Shown here in pieces: positions 45,111 through 53,496 of a stretch of 64,000 nt of DNA. A model generated the notes under the pieces. That model worked only from the letters and a program-made list of their open reading frames with translations, was not told where the DNA came from and ran no database searches. Origin of the DNA: Pseudomonadota bacterium (GTDB lineage: Bacteria > Pseudomonadota > Gammaproteobacteria > Steroidobacterales > Steroidobacteraceae); NCBI GenBank assembly GCA_021805275.1, contig JAJZFQ010000043.1, positions 124,001 to 188,000 of the forward strand, written 5' to 3'. The position numbers and the translations under genes were made by a program. Numbering within the stretch: position 1 is the first letter of the stretch; the number at the start of each line of letters is the position of its first letter.

Positions 45111-46234
45111 CGGGTTGCCTCGCGCAGCACTTGATTGACAGCTCCGACCACCCGATCGACATCCTCCAGGTGCATCGCCGGAAACAGCGGCAGCGTCACC
45201 GTCTCGCGGCCGATGCGCTCGGCATGGGGAAACTGCCCCTCGCGGTAGCCGAGTGCGCGGTAGGCGCTGAACAGGTGGATCGCCGGGTAATGCACGCCGA
45301 TGCCGATGCCGCGCTCGGCCATCGCCTCGATGAACTTAAGCCGGCTGATGCGCAGCCGCTCGAGCGGCAGCCGCGCGGCGAACATGTGCCAGTTGTGGCC
45401 CGCATCGCCGCGCGGCGGCAACGCCAGCGGCGGATCCTCGCCCCACAACTCGAAGTAGCGCATCGCGAGCTCGCGCCGGCGCGCGTTGAAGGACTCGAGC
45501 TGACGCAACTGGCCGAGCCCGACGCAGGCGGCCACGTCAGTGAGGTTTGCCTTGCCGCCGGCGAAATAGGTCTCGAACGCGTCCGCGGCCGTCTTCATCT
45601 GCCCGTGGAAGCGATGCAGCTCGAGCTCGCGAACCTCCTCCGGCGAGCCACCGACCACCGCGCCACCCTCGATGGAGGTGATGTTCTTGTTCGGGTGGAA
45701 GCTAAAGCAGACCAGGTCACCGAAGCTGCCGATGCGCCGGCCGCGGTAACTCGAGCCCATCGCCTGGGCCGCATCCTCGATCACCCGCAGCCGCTTGCGC
45801 TCGGCGAGGGCATAGAGACGGTCCAGATCGACCGGCATGCCGCACAGGTGCACCGGCATGATGGCCCGGGTACGGGCCGTGAGGGCCGCCTCGGCCTGAT
45901 CGAGATCGATGTTGCGCGTCGCGAGGTCCACGTCCACGAACACTGGCCGCGCACCGGCGCGCACCACGACATTGGCGGTGGCGACGAAGCTCATCGCCGG
46001 CACGATCACCTCATCGCCGGCGCCGATGCCGCAGGCGAGCAGTGCGTGCTCGAGGCTCGCGGTGGCCGAGGTCTGGGTGCGCACCGGACGTGCGCCGCAG
46101 TACTCGGAGAGCGCCGCCTCGAACGCCTGGACCTTCGGACCGCTGGCGAGCCAGCCGCAGCGCAGCACCTCGGCCACCTCGGCGATGGTCTGCTCGTCGA
46201 TACTCGGCCGGGTGAAGGGAAGGAAGGGTTGCAT
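45107..46234 (-). CDS. arnB: ArnB: UDP-4-amino-4-deoxy-L-arabinose aminotransferase
   Basis: 375 residues of the DegT/DnrJ/EryC1 family. FLPFTRPSIDEQTIAEVAEVLRCGWLASGPKVQAFE near 4-39 is the typical N-terminus; TSATASLEHALLACGIG near 55-71 binds the PLP phosphate; VIEDAAQAMGSSY near 151 holds the Asp; and FSFHPNKNITSIEGG near 177-191 carries the Schiff-base Lys183. It makes UDP-L-Ara4N using glutamate as amino donor. Overlaps arnC by four bases and follows the half-transporter gene by three bases. Confidence 0.96.
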   Translation of the reverse strand: MQPFLPFTRPSIDEQTIAEVAEVLRCGWLASGPKVQAFEAALSEYCGARPVRTQTSATASLEHALLACGIGAGDEVIVPAMSFVATANVVVRAGARPVFVDVDLATRNIDLDQAEAALTARTRAIMPVHLCGMPVDLDRLYALAERKRLRVIEDAAQAMGSSYRGRRIGSFGDLVCFSFHPNKNITSIEGGAVVGGSPEEVRELELHRFHGQMKTAADAFETYFAGGKANLTDVAACVGLGQLRQLESFNARRRELAMRYFELWGEDPPLALPPRGDAGHNWHMFAARLPLERLRISRLKFIEAMAERGIGIGVHYPAIHLFSAYRALGYREGQFPHAERIGRETVTLPLFPAMHLEDVDRVVGAVNQVLREATR

Positions 46235-46237
46235 AGG

Positions 46238-46609
46238 CTACGAGCGGAACACCAGGACCACACCCACGACGATTACCAGGATGCCCAGCACGCGCTCGAG
46301 ATTGGGCACCTCGTTGAACAGCCACCAGGCGAGCCCGACCATGAGCACGTAGTTGAGCGAGAGCATCGGATAGGCCTGGCTCACCGGCGCGCGCGAGAGG
46401 CCGACCAGCCAGACGATCACCGAGAGTCCGTAGCAGGTCAATGCGACCCACAGCCACGGCACGGTGAGCAGCTCGAGCAGACGCTTCGGGACGTCCACCC
46501 CGGTGCCGAACAGCGGACCGGTGGCATCCGTCGCGGCCTTCAGCCCCAGCTGCGCCACCAAGTTCAGCAGCACCCCACCGCAGAGAAACGCGAATACCGA
46601 CCATTTCAT
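46238..46609 (-). CDS. SMR/EamA-type small membrane protein, ArnE/ArnF-like flippase subunit
   Basis: 123 residues with four membrane helices (about 4-22, 45-65, 72-92, 100-120). VPWLWVALTCYGLSVIVWLVGLSRAPVSQAYPMLSLNYVLM near 50-90 and a C-terminal RVLGILVIVVGVVLVF match the ArnE/ArnF half-transporter pattern. ATG 46609 forms ATGA with the arnT stop; the longer open frame upstream is the antiframe of arnT. In E. coli ArnE and ArnF are two genes; here only one is present, so it may act as a homodimer to flip undecaprenyl-phosphate-L-Ara4N. Confidence 0.9.
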   Translation of the reverse strand: MKWSVFAFLCGGVLLNLVAQLGLKAATDATGPLFGTGVDVPKRLLELLTVPWLWVALTCYGLSVIVWLVGLSRAPVSQAYPMLSLNYVLMVGLAWWLFNEVPNLERVLGILVIVVGVVLVFRS

Positions 46610-48267
46610 GAGCGGCTCACCGCCACCGTGAAGCTGTCGCGGCCGATCACGCGACCCGGCAGGCCCTCGCGCTGATAACGCGCCCAGACTGCCGGCGCAA
46701 AGAACGCGATCGCATCGTGGCTCCCCTGCCAGCGGCGCACGAACTGCGCAGGCGTCGCGGTCATCCATCCCGGCTGCAGGCGCTGGCCCATCCCGAGTTC
46801 GCCCTGGTAGCCGACCAGGATCAGGAGCCGCCCCAGGTACGGCGGGATGGTCTGACGGTACTGTCCCACGCTGTAGAGCGTCGTATCCGGGTGCACGTCG
46901 CGCCGGATGCTCTGAACCAGCTGATAAGCCGAGCGCGCGGGCGGGATCACCGCGTACTGGCAGAGCAGCCCCTGCCAGACGAAGGAGAAGGCCAGCGCGA
47001 CAACGAGCGGACGGGCGATGCCGCCCTGGGCCTGCGCCTCGCTTGGCGCAGCCCGCTTCGTGCCGAGCGCACACACCGCCACCGCTACGAGCGCGGCGGC
47101 CACCGCGGCCACCGCCCAGGCGATCGCCGCCGGCGGAATGAACCCGTTGCGGTGCTGGGAATACACCAGCAGTCCGGCAGCCACGAACGTCGCCAGCCCG
47201 GCACCCGCCCATGCCGAGCGGGTCAGCGCACCCGGCCGGCGCGCCAGGTACACCCCAGTCAGCGCCGCGATCGGCGGGAACACCGGCAGGATGTAGGTGG
47301 CGAGCTTCGAGTCCGAGGTAGAGAAGAAGATCACCGTCAGCAGCGCATAGAGCAGCAGAAATTTCAGCGGCTTGAAATGCGCCACCGGGCCGCTGTCCTG
47401 CCACGCCGCGCGCGATGCGCGCGCGAGCGGCACGAGCCAGGCGAACGCCCCGACCACAAGCAACGCGATGAAGTACCACCACGGCTCGACGCGCCGCGCC
47501 TCATCGGTGAGGAAGCGCTGGAAGTGCTCATGGATGAAGAAATACTCCGCGAACGTGTGGTTGCGCAGCGAGACCGCGACGAACCACGGCGCCGCGATCA
47601 GCGCCATCAACGGGATGCCGAGCCCCAGGTGCAGCCGTCGCCAGGGTCGAATGTCACGCTCGAGAACCGTGTAGGCCACGAGTGCCATGCCCGCCAGCAC
47701 GTACACCTCGAGCCCCTTGGTGAGCAGCGCGAGCGCCGCCATCGCCCAGGACACGAGCATCCAGTTGCGCTCGGCGAGCGAGCCGATCTCGGCGCACTGC
47801 GCCCGCGTGAAGGCGAGCACCATGGCGGTCAGCCAGAAGGTCAGTCCCGCATCGAGCAAGTCCAGGTGCGCGATGATGCCGAAGTACGGACTCAGCGCCA
47901 GCAACGCCACGGCGGCAATGGCCGAGCGCCGCTCATACAGCTGCGCCAGCCACGCATAGATCAGCGCCAGGCAGCCGAAACCGAGACCCACCGTCCACAG
48001 GCGCGAAGACCAGTTGCTGAGCCCTACGACCGAGTAGACGGTGGCGGTGGCCCAGTACTGCAGCACCGGCTTCTCGAAGTACTTCAGCCCGTCGAGCCTG
48101 GGGGTCACCCAGTCGTGGCTGACCACCATCTCGCGCGGAATTTCCGCGTAGCGGCCCTCGTCCGGATCGAACATCGGGCGGATCTGCAGCGTCGCGAACC
48201 AGACCGCCGCCAGCAGCACCCACGCCCACCACCTCAACCGCTCGGCGCGCGCCTGCGCTGCGCTCAT
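46606..48267 (-). CDS. arnT: ArnT: L-Ara4N lipid A transferase (GT83)
   Basis: 553 residues with about 12-13 membrane helices. The catalytic first periplasmic loop has IRPMFDPDEGRYAEIPREMV near 28-47 (the DE.RYAE motif) and WVTPRLDGLKYFEKPVLQYW near 53-72. HEHFQRFL near 246 and SDSKLATYILPVFPPIAAL near 315 are further family blocks. It transfers the sugar from undecaprenyl phosphate to lipid A phosphates, giving resistance to polymyxin and cationic peptides. It lies 32 bases after the decarboxylase gene. Confidence 0.96.
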   Translation of the reverse strand: MSAAQARAERLRWWAWVLLAAVWFATLQIRPMFDPDEGRYAEIPREMVVSHDWVTPRLDGLKYFEKPVLQYWATATVYSVVGLSNWSSRLWTVGLGFGCLALIYAWLAQLYERRSAIAAVALLALSPYFGIIAHLDLLDAGLTFWLTAMVLAFTRAQCAEIGSLAERNWMLVSWAMAALALLTKGLEVYVLAGMALVAYTVLERDIRPWRRLHLGLGIPLMALIAAPWFVAVSLRNHTFAEYFFIHEHFQRFLTDEARRVEPWWYFIALLVVGAFAWLVPLARASRAAWQDSGPVAHFKPLKFLLLYALLTVIFFSTSDSKLATYILPVFPPIAALTGVYLARRPGALTRSAWAGAGLATFVAAGLLVYSQHRNGFIPPAAIAWAVAAVAAALVAVAVCALGTKRAAPSEAQAQGGIARPLVVALAFSFVWQGLLCQYAVIPPARSAYQLVQSIRRDVHPDTTLYSVGQYRQTIPPYLGRLLILVGYQGELGMGQRLQPGWMTATPAQFVRRWQGSHDAIAFFAPAVWARYQREGLPGRVIGRDSFTVAVSRS

Positions 48268-48299
48268 GGTCGTACCCCGTTGAGCCCCCGGCGCGCCGG

Positions 48300-49358
48300 T
48301 CAGAGCCCGGACGCCGAGGCGCTCAGGGCGTTGAAGCTGCCGAGCCGGACGTAGAAGTCGATGGTCTTGCGGATCGCCGTGTCCAGGTCGGTGCTCGGGC
48401 GCCAGCCGAGATCGCGCTTGGCCGACTCGATCGCCGGCACCCGCACCTGGATGTCCTGGTAATACTTGCCGTAGTACTCCCCGGCAGACACCTCGACGAT
48501 CTCGGTGCCCTTGGCCGCATCACGCAGCTGCGGGAACTCCTGCGCGATGCGGATGGTGCGATCAGCGAGCTCGCGGATCGACACACAGTTGTCGGGGTTG
48601 CCGATATTGAAGATGCGCCGCGTCGCCCGCCCGTTCTGGTTCTCCAGGATCGTCAGCAGGCACTCGATGGCGTCATCGATGAACGTGAAGGAGCGCTTCT
48701 GACGCCCTCCGTCGACCAGCTTGATCGGGCGGCGGTACAGCACGTTGGAGAGAAACTGCGTGAACACGCGCGAACTGCCCTCTTTCGGCTCCTCGATGTT
48801 ATCGAGGTTCGGACCGATGAAGTTGAACGGGCGGAACAAGGTGTAATCGAGGCCGTCACGCACGCCGTAGGCGTAGATCACCCGGTCGAGCAGCTGCTTG
48901 GAGGCGGCGTAGATCCAGCGCTGCTTGTTGATCGGGCCGTACACCAGGGGGCTGGTCTCCTCGTCAAGCAGCGCATCCGGAGACATGCCGTACAGCTCCG
49001 AGGTCGAGGGAAACACCAGGCGCTTGCCGTACTTGACACAATGGCGAACGATGGTGATGTTCGCCTCGAAATCGAGCTCGAAGACCTTCAGAGGATGGGT
49101 CACGTACTGTGCCGGGTTGGCAATCGCCACCAGTGGCACAACCACGTCGCACTTCTTGACGTGATACTCGACCCACTCCTTATTGATGGTGATGTCACCT
49201 TCGATGAAGTGGAATCGATCGTCCTTGGGCAGGTCTCCGAGTTTGTTGTCCGACAGGTCGATTCCGTACACCTCCCAGTCGCGCGAGCGCAGGATCGCGC
49301 CCGTGAGCGCGCTGCCGATGAACCCGTTCGCCCCGAGAATCATGATCTTCAGTGCCAT
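48300..49358 (-). CDS. arnA: UDP-glucuronic acid oxidative decarboxylase (ArnA C-terminal domain as a stand-alone gene)
   Basis: 352 residues of the short-chain dehydrogenase/epimerase family. MILGANGFIGSALTGAIL near 6-23 binds NAD; PSTSELYGMSPDALLDEE near 117 and YAASKQLLDRVIYAYG near 150 hold the Ser/Tyr/Lys catalytic set; FRPFNFIGPNLDNIEEPKEGSSRV near 177 and GGRQKRSFTFIDDAIEC near 218 are ArnA-specific. It makes UDP-4-keto-pentose from UDP-glucuronate. First gene of the arn operon. A TAAAAT at 49409-49404 on the minus strand could be its -10 box. Confidence 0.95.
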   Translation of the reverse strand: MALKIMILGANGFIGSALTGAILRSRDWEVYGIDLSDNKLGDLPKDDRFHFIEGDITINKEWVEYHVKKCDVVVPLVAIANPAQYVTHPLKVFELDFEANITIVRHCVKYGKRLVFPSTSELYGMSPDALLDEETSPLVYGPINKQRWIYAASKQLLDRVIYAYGVRDGLDYTLFRPFNFIGPNLDNIEEPKEGSSRVFTQFLSNVLYRRPIKLVDGGRQKRSFTFIDDAIECLLTILENQNGRATRRIFNIGNPDNCVSIRELADRTIRIAQEFPQLRDAAKGTEIVEVSAGEYYGKYYQDIQVRVPAIESAKRDLGWRPSTDLDTAIRKTIDFYVRLGSFNALSASASGL

Positions 49359-49465
49359 GGAAGCCCTTCGTGCCCGGTCCGCATCCGGCGCGTAAAAAGA
49401 GGAATTTTAGCAGCTTCGCATCCCGACCGGCTCGTCATTGCCGCACCGGCGCGCCCCGGGGAACC

Positions 49466-49493
49466 GGGGGGCGTCCCGGCCGGGGCGCCCCCC
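49466..49493 (-). terminator. GC hairpin after the outer-membrane barrel gene
   Basis: GGGGGGCG and CGCCCCCC are exact inverted repeats around a 12-base loop that itself contains CCCGGCCGGG. It lies nine bases after the barrel-protein stop. No T-run follows, so intrinsic termination would be weak. Confidence 0.35.
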
Positions 49494-49501
49494 GCAGCGG
49501 C

Positions 49502-50182
49502 TCAGAAGCGCAGTCCCACGGTGATCGGGATGAACTCGATCGGCTGGCTCGTTTCCAGGCGCTGGTAGCGCGCCTCGACGAAGAAGGTCTGTCCGTTGCG
49601 CAGCAGGAAATCCAAGCCGACGCCGGCGTTCCAGGAAAAGCGCGTCGTGTTGCCGCTCGCCACCACCACATCCCCGGGCACCAGCCCGAAGCTGCAGTAG
49701 CCGAACCAGGGGTCGCACAAATACGTGCCGAACGCCACGGTCTGCGTCAGGGCGACGTGCAGATGACCCACTCCGACGCCCGCGAGCGCGAAACCGCTCA
49801 CCGTGGGCGTCAAATGCACCTTGTACTGCCCGTCGACGTTCAGTCCGTAGAGCTCGCCGTAGCCGTAATCGATCTGCGTCTGGTCGATCTGCTCATTGAT
49901 CGCAATGAGATTGCGGGTCGCGCTGAAATGGCTGTACTCGAGGTCCGCGCGCAGCCCGAACGGCTCATCCGCCCAGGGCCGCCAGGTTAAGCCGCCGCCA
50001 AAGGTATAACCGCCCTGAAAGTACTGCGAGGTCGAGCCCACCGTCGGGCTGTAGCCGACCTGCAGGTGCCAGTGCACGGGCTGGCGCGGTGCGAAGGTCT
50101 GATCCGCGTAGCTCTGCGCGAACGCGCGCCCCGACAGCCCAAGCAGCACCAGAGCGCCCCAGGGGTACAAATAACGCTTCAT
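49502..50182 (-). CDS. Outer-membrane beta-barrel protein (OmpW/OmpA-like small barrel)
   Basis: 226 residues. A signal peptide (YPWGALVLLGLSGRAFA) is followed by alternating amphipathic strands rich in Tyr, Gly and aromatic residues: WHLQVGYSPTVG near 38, YTFGGGLTWRPW near 60, YGLNVDGQYKVHL near 112, FALAGVGVGHLHV near 130, and a C-terminal ITVGLRF ending in Phe, the signature for BAM-mediated insertion. One Cys pair lies near 153-160. Eight strands are likely. No ligand can be inferred. It lies between arn and murJ, all on the minus strand. Confidence 0.85.
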   Translation of the reverse strand: MKRYLYPWGALVLLGLSGRAFAQSYADQTFAPRQPVHWHLQVGYSPTVGSTSQYFQGGYTFGGGLTWRPWADEPFGLRADLEYSHFSATRNLIAINEQIDQTQIDYGYGELYGLNVDGQYKVHLTPTVSGFALAGVGVGHLHVALTQTVAFGTYLCDPWFGYCSFGLVPGDVVVASGNTTRFSWNAGVGLDFLLRNGQTFFVEARYQRLETSQPIEFIPITVGLRF

Positions 50183-50239
50183 GTCACCTTCTCCTTCGGC
50201 GCCGCCGCAGGCGCCCTGTCGTGCTGTGGCCCGCGGCCA

Positions 50240-51859
50240 CTATGCCGCGCGCAGCTTGCGCCTGAGAACCTGAGCGATGTCACGCATCTCCCCGATACCG
50301 AGCAGCAGCGCACACCCGAAGAACGCGCCAGCCCCCGTCACGATGACCAGCGAGAGCGCGCCGAGCTTTGGCCAGAAGCGCTGCTGCGCCCAGCCGCCCA
50401 TCAGCCAGTGCTGCCCGCCCCAGCACACCGCCGCGAGCACCGCGCAGGCAAGCGTCAGGCGCACCAGCATCGCACCGAGCGCGCGCGACTCGAGCCGCCC
50501 CAGATGGCGCCGCATCAGCGCGTAGAGGATGAGGAAATTGCTGGTCGCGACGCAGGCGGTGGAAAACGCAAGCCCACGGTGCCCCCAGCGCAGGTGCACC
50601 GTGAAGATCCAGTTCAGCAGCAGATTCAGGCCGACCGCGACGAAGGTCACGAGCATGGGAGTCTTGCGCCGGTCGATGGCGTAAAAGGCGTTGACCAGAA
50701 TCTTCAGCGCCGCATAGCCACACAGGCCGAGTGCGTAGAAGCGCAATCCCGCGGCGGTCTCGGCCACATCGTAGGCGGTGAAACGGCCATGTTGAAAGAG
50801 CACCGAGACGATCGGGTTGGCCAGCAGAATCAGGCCGATGCTCGAGGGAATGGTCAGCAGCAGCGCCAGACGCATGCCGCGGGCGAGCTCGCGGCGGAAG
50901 GAGAGCAGGTCCCCTGCGGCCACCAGGCGCGCCAGCAGCGGCAGGCTCACCGTGCCGAGCGTGACGCCGAAGATCCCGAGCGGCAGGTAGATCAGGCGAA
51001 AGGCGATCTGCAGCCAGATCACCCGGCCGTTGCCCAGGTCGGAGGCGAACGCGCCATTGACCAGCACGTTGATCTGGGTCGAGCTGGCCGCGATCACCGA
51101 GGGCCCCATCAGCTGCAGAATGGTCCTGACGCCCTTGTCGCGCCAGTGGAAATCGGGCCGGAACCGGTGGCCGAGCCGGCGCAGCGCCGGCAGCTGCACA
51201 CCGAGCTGCAGCGCCCCGCCGACCAGCGTGCCGATAGCCAGTCCGATCACCGCGCGCGGACCGAAGTGCGGATCGATCCACCAGCCCACCCCCGCCCCGG
51301 CGATGATCGAGCCGAGGTTAAAGAAGCTCGAGGCCATGGCCGGCATGCCGAACACATTGCGCGCATTGAGCATCCCCATGACCAGCGCGGCGAGCGACAC
51401 CATCACGATGAAGGGAAACATGATGCGCGTCAGTTCGACCGTGAGAACGGCCTTGCCGCCGTGGAATCCCCAGCCCACCACATGCACGATCCACGGCGCG
51501 CACAGGATACCGAGGATGACGAGCACACTCAGCACGACCGTCGCGAGCGTCACCACCTTGTTGGCGAGCGCCCATGCGGCCTCCTCCCCTTCGCGCACGA
51601 TGGTTTTGCTGAAGGTGGTGACGAACGCCACTGACAGCGCTCCCTCGGCGAACAGGTCGCGCAGCAGGTTCGGGATGCGAAACGCGATGGCGAATGCGTC
51701 CATCACCGCGCCGCCGCCGAACAGCGCGAGGAACACCTGGTCGCGGATCAGGCCGAGCACGCGGCTGCACAGCACGGCGACCGCCACGACGCTCGCGGCC
51801 CGCGTGTTGAGCTTCTCCCCCTGGGGACTCGTCGTCGCGGTGCGTTCCGTGGAACTCAT
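50240..51859 (-). CDS. murJ: MurJ lipid II flippase
   Basis: 539 residues with 14 membrane helices. VVAVAVLCSRVLGLIRDQVFLALFGGG near 24-50 and AMDAFAIAFRIPNLLRDLFAEGALSVAFV-type segment near 52-82 hold the conserved RxLG and RNLFAEGA-like arginines; MLNARNVFGMPAMASSFFNLG near 155 and LPLGIFGVTLGTVSLPLLAR near 285 match the family. It flips lipid II to the periplasm for peptidoglycan synthesis. The frame is open another 246 bases upstream, but ATG 51859 fits the family N-terminus. Probably essential. Confidence 0.97.
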   Translation of the reverse strand: MSSTERTATTSPQGEKLNTRAASVVAVAVLCSRVLGLIRDQVFLALFGGGAVMDAFAIAFRIPNLLRDLFAEGALSVAFVTTFSKTIVREGEEAAWALANKVVTLATVVLSVLVILGILCAPWIVHVVGWGFHGGKAVLTVELTRIMFPFIVMVSLAALVMGMLNARNVFGMPAMASSFFNLGSIIAGAGVGWWIDPHFGPRAVIGLAIGTLVGGALQLGVQLPALRRLGHRFRPDFHWRDKGVRTILQLMGPSVIAASSTQINVLVNGAFASDLGNGRVIWLQIAFRLIYLPLGIFGVTLGTVSLPLLARLVAAGDLLSFRRELARGMRLALLLTIPSSIGLILLANPIVSVLFQHGRFTAYDVAETAAGLRFYALGLCGYAALKILVNAFYAIDRRKTPMLVTFVAVGLNLLLNWIFTVHLRWGHRGLAFSTACVATSNFLILYALMRRHLGRLESRALGAMLVRLTLACAVLAAVCWGGQHWLMGGWAQQRFWPKLGALSLVIVTGAGAFFGCALLLGIGEMRDIAQVLRRKLRAA

Positions 51860-52061
51860 CGGGACGCTCAGCGAGCCACGGCCGCGCGTGACGGGGCCGC
51901 CACCGACTCGAGCCGATACCGCCCGCCCCCCAGGAGTTGCACTGCCACCGCGCCGCTCACTTGCACTGTCTGATCCGCTTGTCGCACGCGCCGCTGCGCG
52001 GCGCCGAGCGGACAAGCATAGCGAGCGACGCGCCGACGTGCGAGATGATCCCGGGGCGCTC

Positions 52062-52292
52062 TCAGAGCGGCCGCTCGAGGATCTCGACCCAGATGCCGCG
52101 CTCACACCTCAAGCGCACGCTGCCGCTCACCACCTCGGCGCCGTCGGCGAAGCGCTGCTCATTGAAGTACCAGCAATCAACCTCATCGCCGAGCTGCTCG
52201 CGCAGCGGCTCGTACGAGCGCTCTGGATCGCGCTGCCAGGGAGAGTTGCGTCGCTCCGGATCGACCGCGCCGACCTGCTGCAGCGCGCCCAC
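52062..52292 (-). CDS. Small uncharacterised protein
   Basis: 76 residues from a GTG at 52292, preceded by AGGA ten bases upstream. The sequence is compact and acidic, with YEPLREQLGDEVDCWYFNEQ near 27-46 and VRLRCERGIWVEILE near 60. It looks like real coding sequence (balanced composition, no low-complexity). No family recognised. It sits between acuI and murJ, same strand, with 53- and 202-base gaps. Confidence 0.6.
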   Translation of the reverse strand: MGALQQVGAVDPERRNSPWQRDPERSYEPLREQLGDEVDCWYFNEQRFADGAEVVSGSVRLRCERGIWVEILERPL

Positions 52293-52345
52293 TTCGACTT
52301 ATCCTCATCATCGCTCACCCCCGCGTGCGCCCCGGCGCACCTCGG

Positions 52346-53347
52346 TTACAAATCCCCACCGAGCCGCACGACATAGCGGCCGCGTGCCTGCCCCGCGATC
52401 AGCTCGCGGGCCGCCTGCGGCACCTGCTCCAGGTCGATCACCGCACGCACGATGCGCTGCTCGATGCGCTGCGGCCGCCAGGGTCCGGCCAGCTGCTGCC
52501 ACAGGGCCACGCGCCAGGGTCGTGGCACCTGCACGGAGTGGATCCCGAGCAGACTCACCCCGCGCAGGATCAGCGGCATGACCGTGGTGTTCAGCGCGGC
52601 GGACTGAGCAAGACCGATGCAGGCGATGTTGCCCCACGGCCTGACCGTGCGCGTCAGATAGGTCAGCACCTCACCGCCCAGATTGTCGACCGCCCCGCCC
52701 CAGAGGGCCTTCTCCAGCGGCTTGGCGCCCACGTCCAGCTGGCCACGATCGATCACCTCCTCGGCGCCGAGCTCGCGCAGCTGCAGGGCCGCCTCCGGCT
52801 TCCCGGTGAGCGCGGCGGTGTGAAATCCGGCCTGATGCAGCAGGATCAGGGCGATGCTGCCCACCCCGCCGGAGGCTCCCGTCACCACAATCGGTCCGAG
52901 TGCGGGCGCCTGGTGATTCTCCAGCATGCGCCGCAGCGCCAGTGCAGCGGTGAATCCGGCCGTGCCGAGCGCCATGGCCTCGAACAGGCTCAACCCCGGC
53001 GGCAGCGGCACCAGCGCATCGGCCGGCACCCGAGCGTACTCGGCGAGTCCGCCGTCGAGCCATTCCCCGAGCCCCGCCCCCGTGGCGAGCACCCGCTCGC
53101 CCGGCCGGAAGGCCGGATCCGCGCTGGCCTCGACCACGCCGGACAGGTCGATGCCGGCGACCCGGGGGAAGCTGCGCATGATTGCCCCGCGACCGGTGAT
53201 CGCGAGGGCATCCTTGTAATTGAGCCCGGAGTACGCGACCCGCACCTGCACCTCGCCAGGCCCGGGCGGTTCGAGCGCGATCGATTCCAGCGATGCGCCC
53301 GCGCCGAGCGGGCCCTGGTGAATACGTAAGGCTTTGAACGTCGTCAT
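52346..53347 (-). CDS. acuI: Acrylyl-CoA reductase-type quinone oxidoreductase (AcuI/YhdH)
   Basis: 333 residues. The MDR fold has VRVAYSGLNYKDALAITGRG near 35-54, FPRVAGIDLSGVVEASADPAFRPGERVLATG near 60-90, WLDGGLAEYARVPADALVPLPPGLS near 97, and the nucleotide loop VVTGASGGVGSIALILLHQAGF near 150. These are YhdH/AcuI features. AcuI reduces acryloyl-CoA to propionyl-CoA with NADPH. ATG 53347 has AGGCGGA upstream; the longer open frame is antisense to the thiolase region. Divergent from the PaaJ-like thiolase gene. Confidence 0.93.
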   Translation of the reverse strand: MTTFKALRIHQGPLGAGASLESIALEPPGPGEVQVRVAYSGLNYKDALAITGRGAIMRSFPRVAGIDLSGVVEASADPAFRPGERVLATGAGLGEWLDGGLAEYARVPADALVPLPPGLSLFEAMALGTAGFTAALALRRMLENHQAPALGPIVVTGASGGVGSIALILLHQAGFHTAALTGKPEAALQLRELGAEEVIDRGQLDVGAKPLEKALWGGAVDNLGGEVLTYLTRTVRPWGNIACIGLAQSAALNTTVMPLILRGVSLLGIHSVQVPRPWRVALWQQLAGPWRPQRIEQRIVRAVIDLEQVPQAARELIAGQARGRYVVRLGGDL

Positions 53348-53496
53348 CGGTCCGCCTGGCCACCGCGATGCGACGCATTGTATCGGGAGCGGATGCGCCC
53401 CGATGCCCCGGGGAAACCACAGGGTGCGCCGTGGCAAAAGCCCGCCGGATGCAGTACTGTTGCGCTCCTTGTTTTTCAACCACTTGGATGACAGTG

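Noticed and set aside
46238..47482. A 414-codon minus-strand frame that would make a large membrane protein fused to the ArnE/F-like domain
   Set aside because: Its first 290 codons are an out-of-frame reading of arnT. The real gene begins at ATG 46609, which overlaps the arnT stop as ATGA.
50066..51634. A 522-codon plus-strand frame
   Set aside because: Antisense to murJ and the barrel protein. The translation is a polar Arg/Gln/His repeat-like string produced by reading hydrophobic codons backwards.
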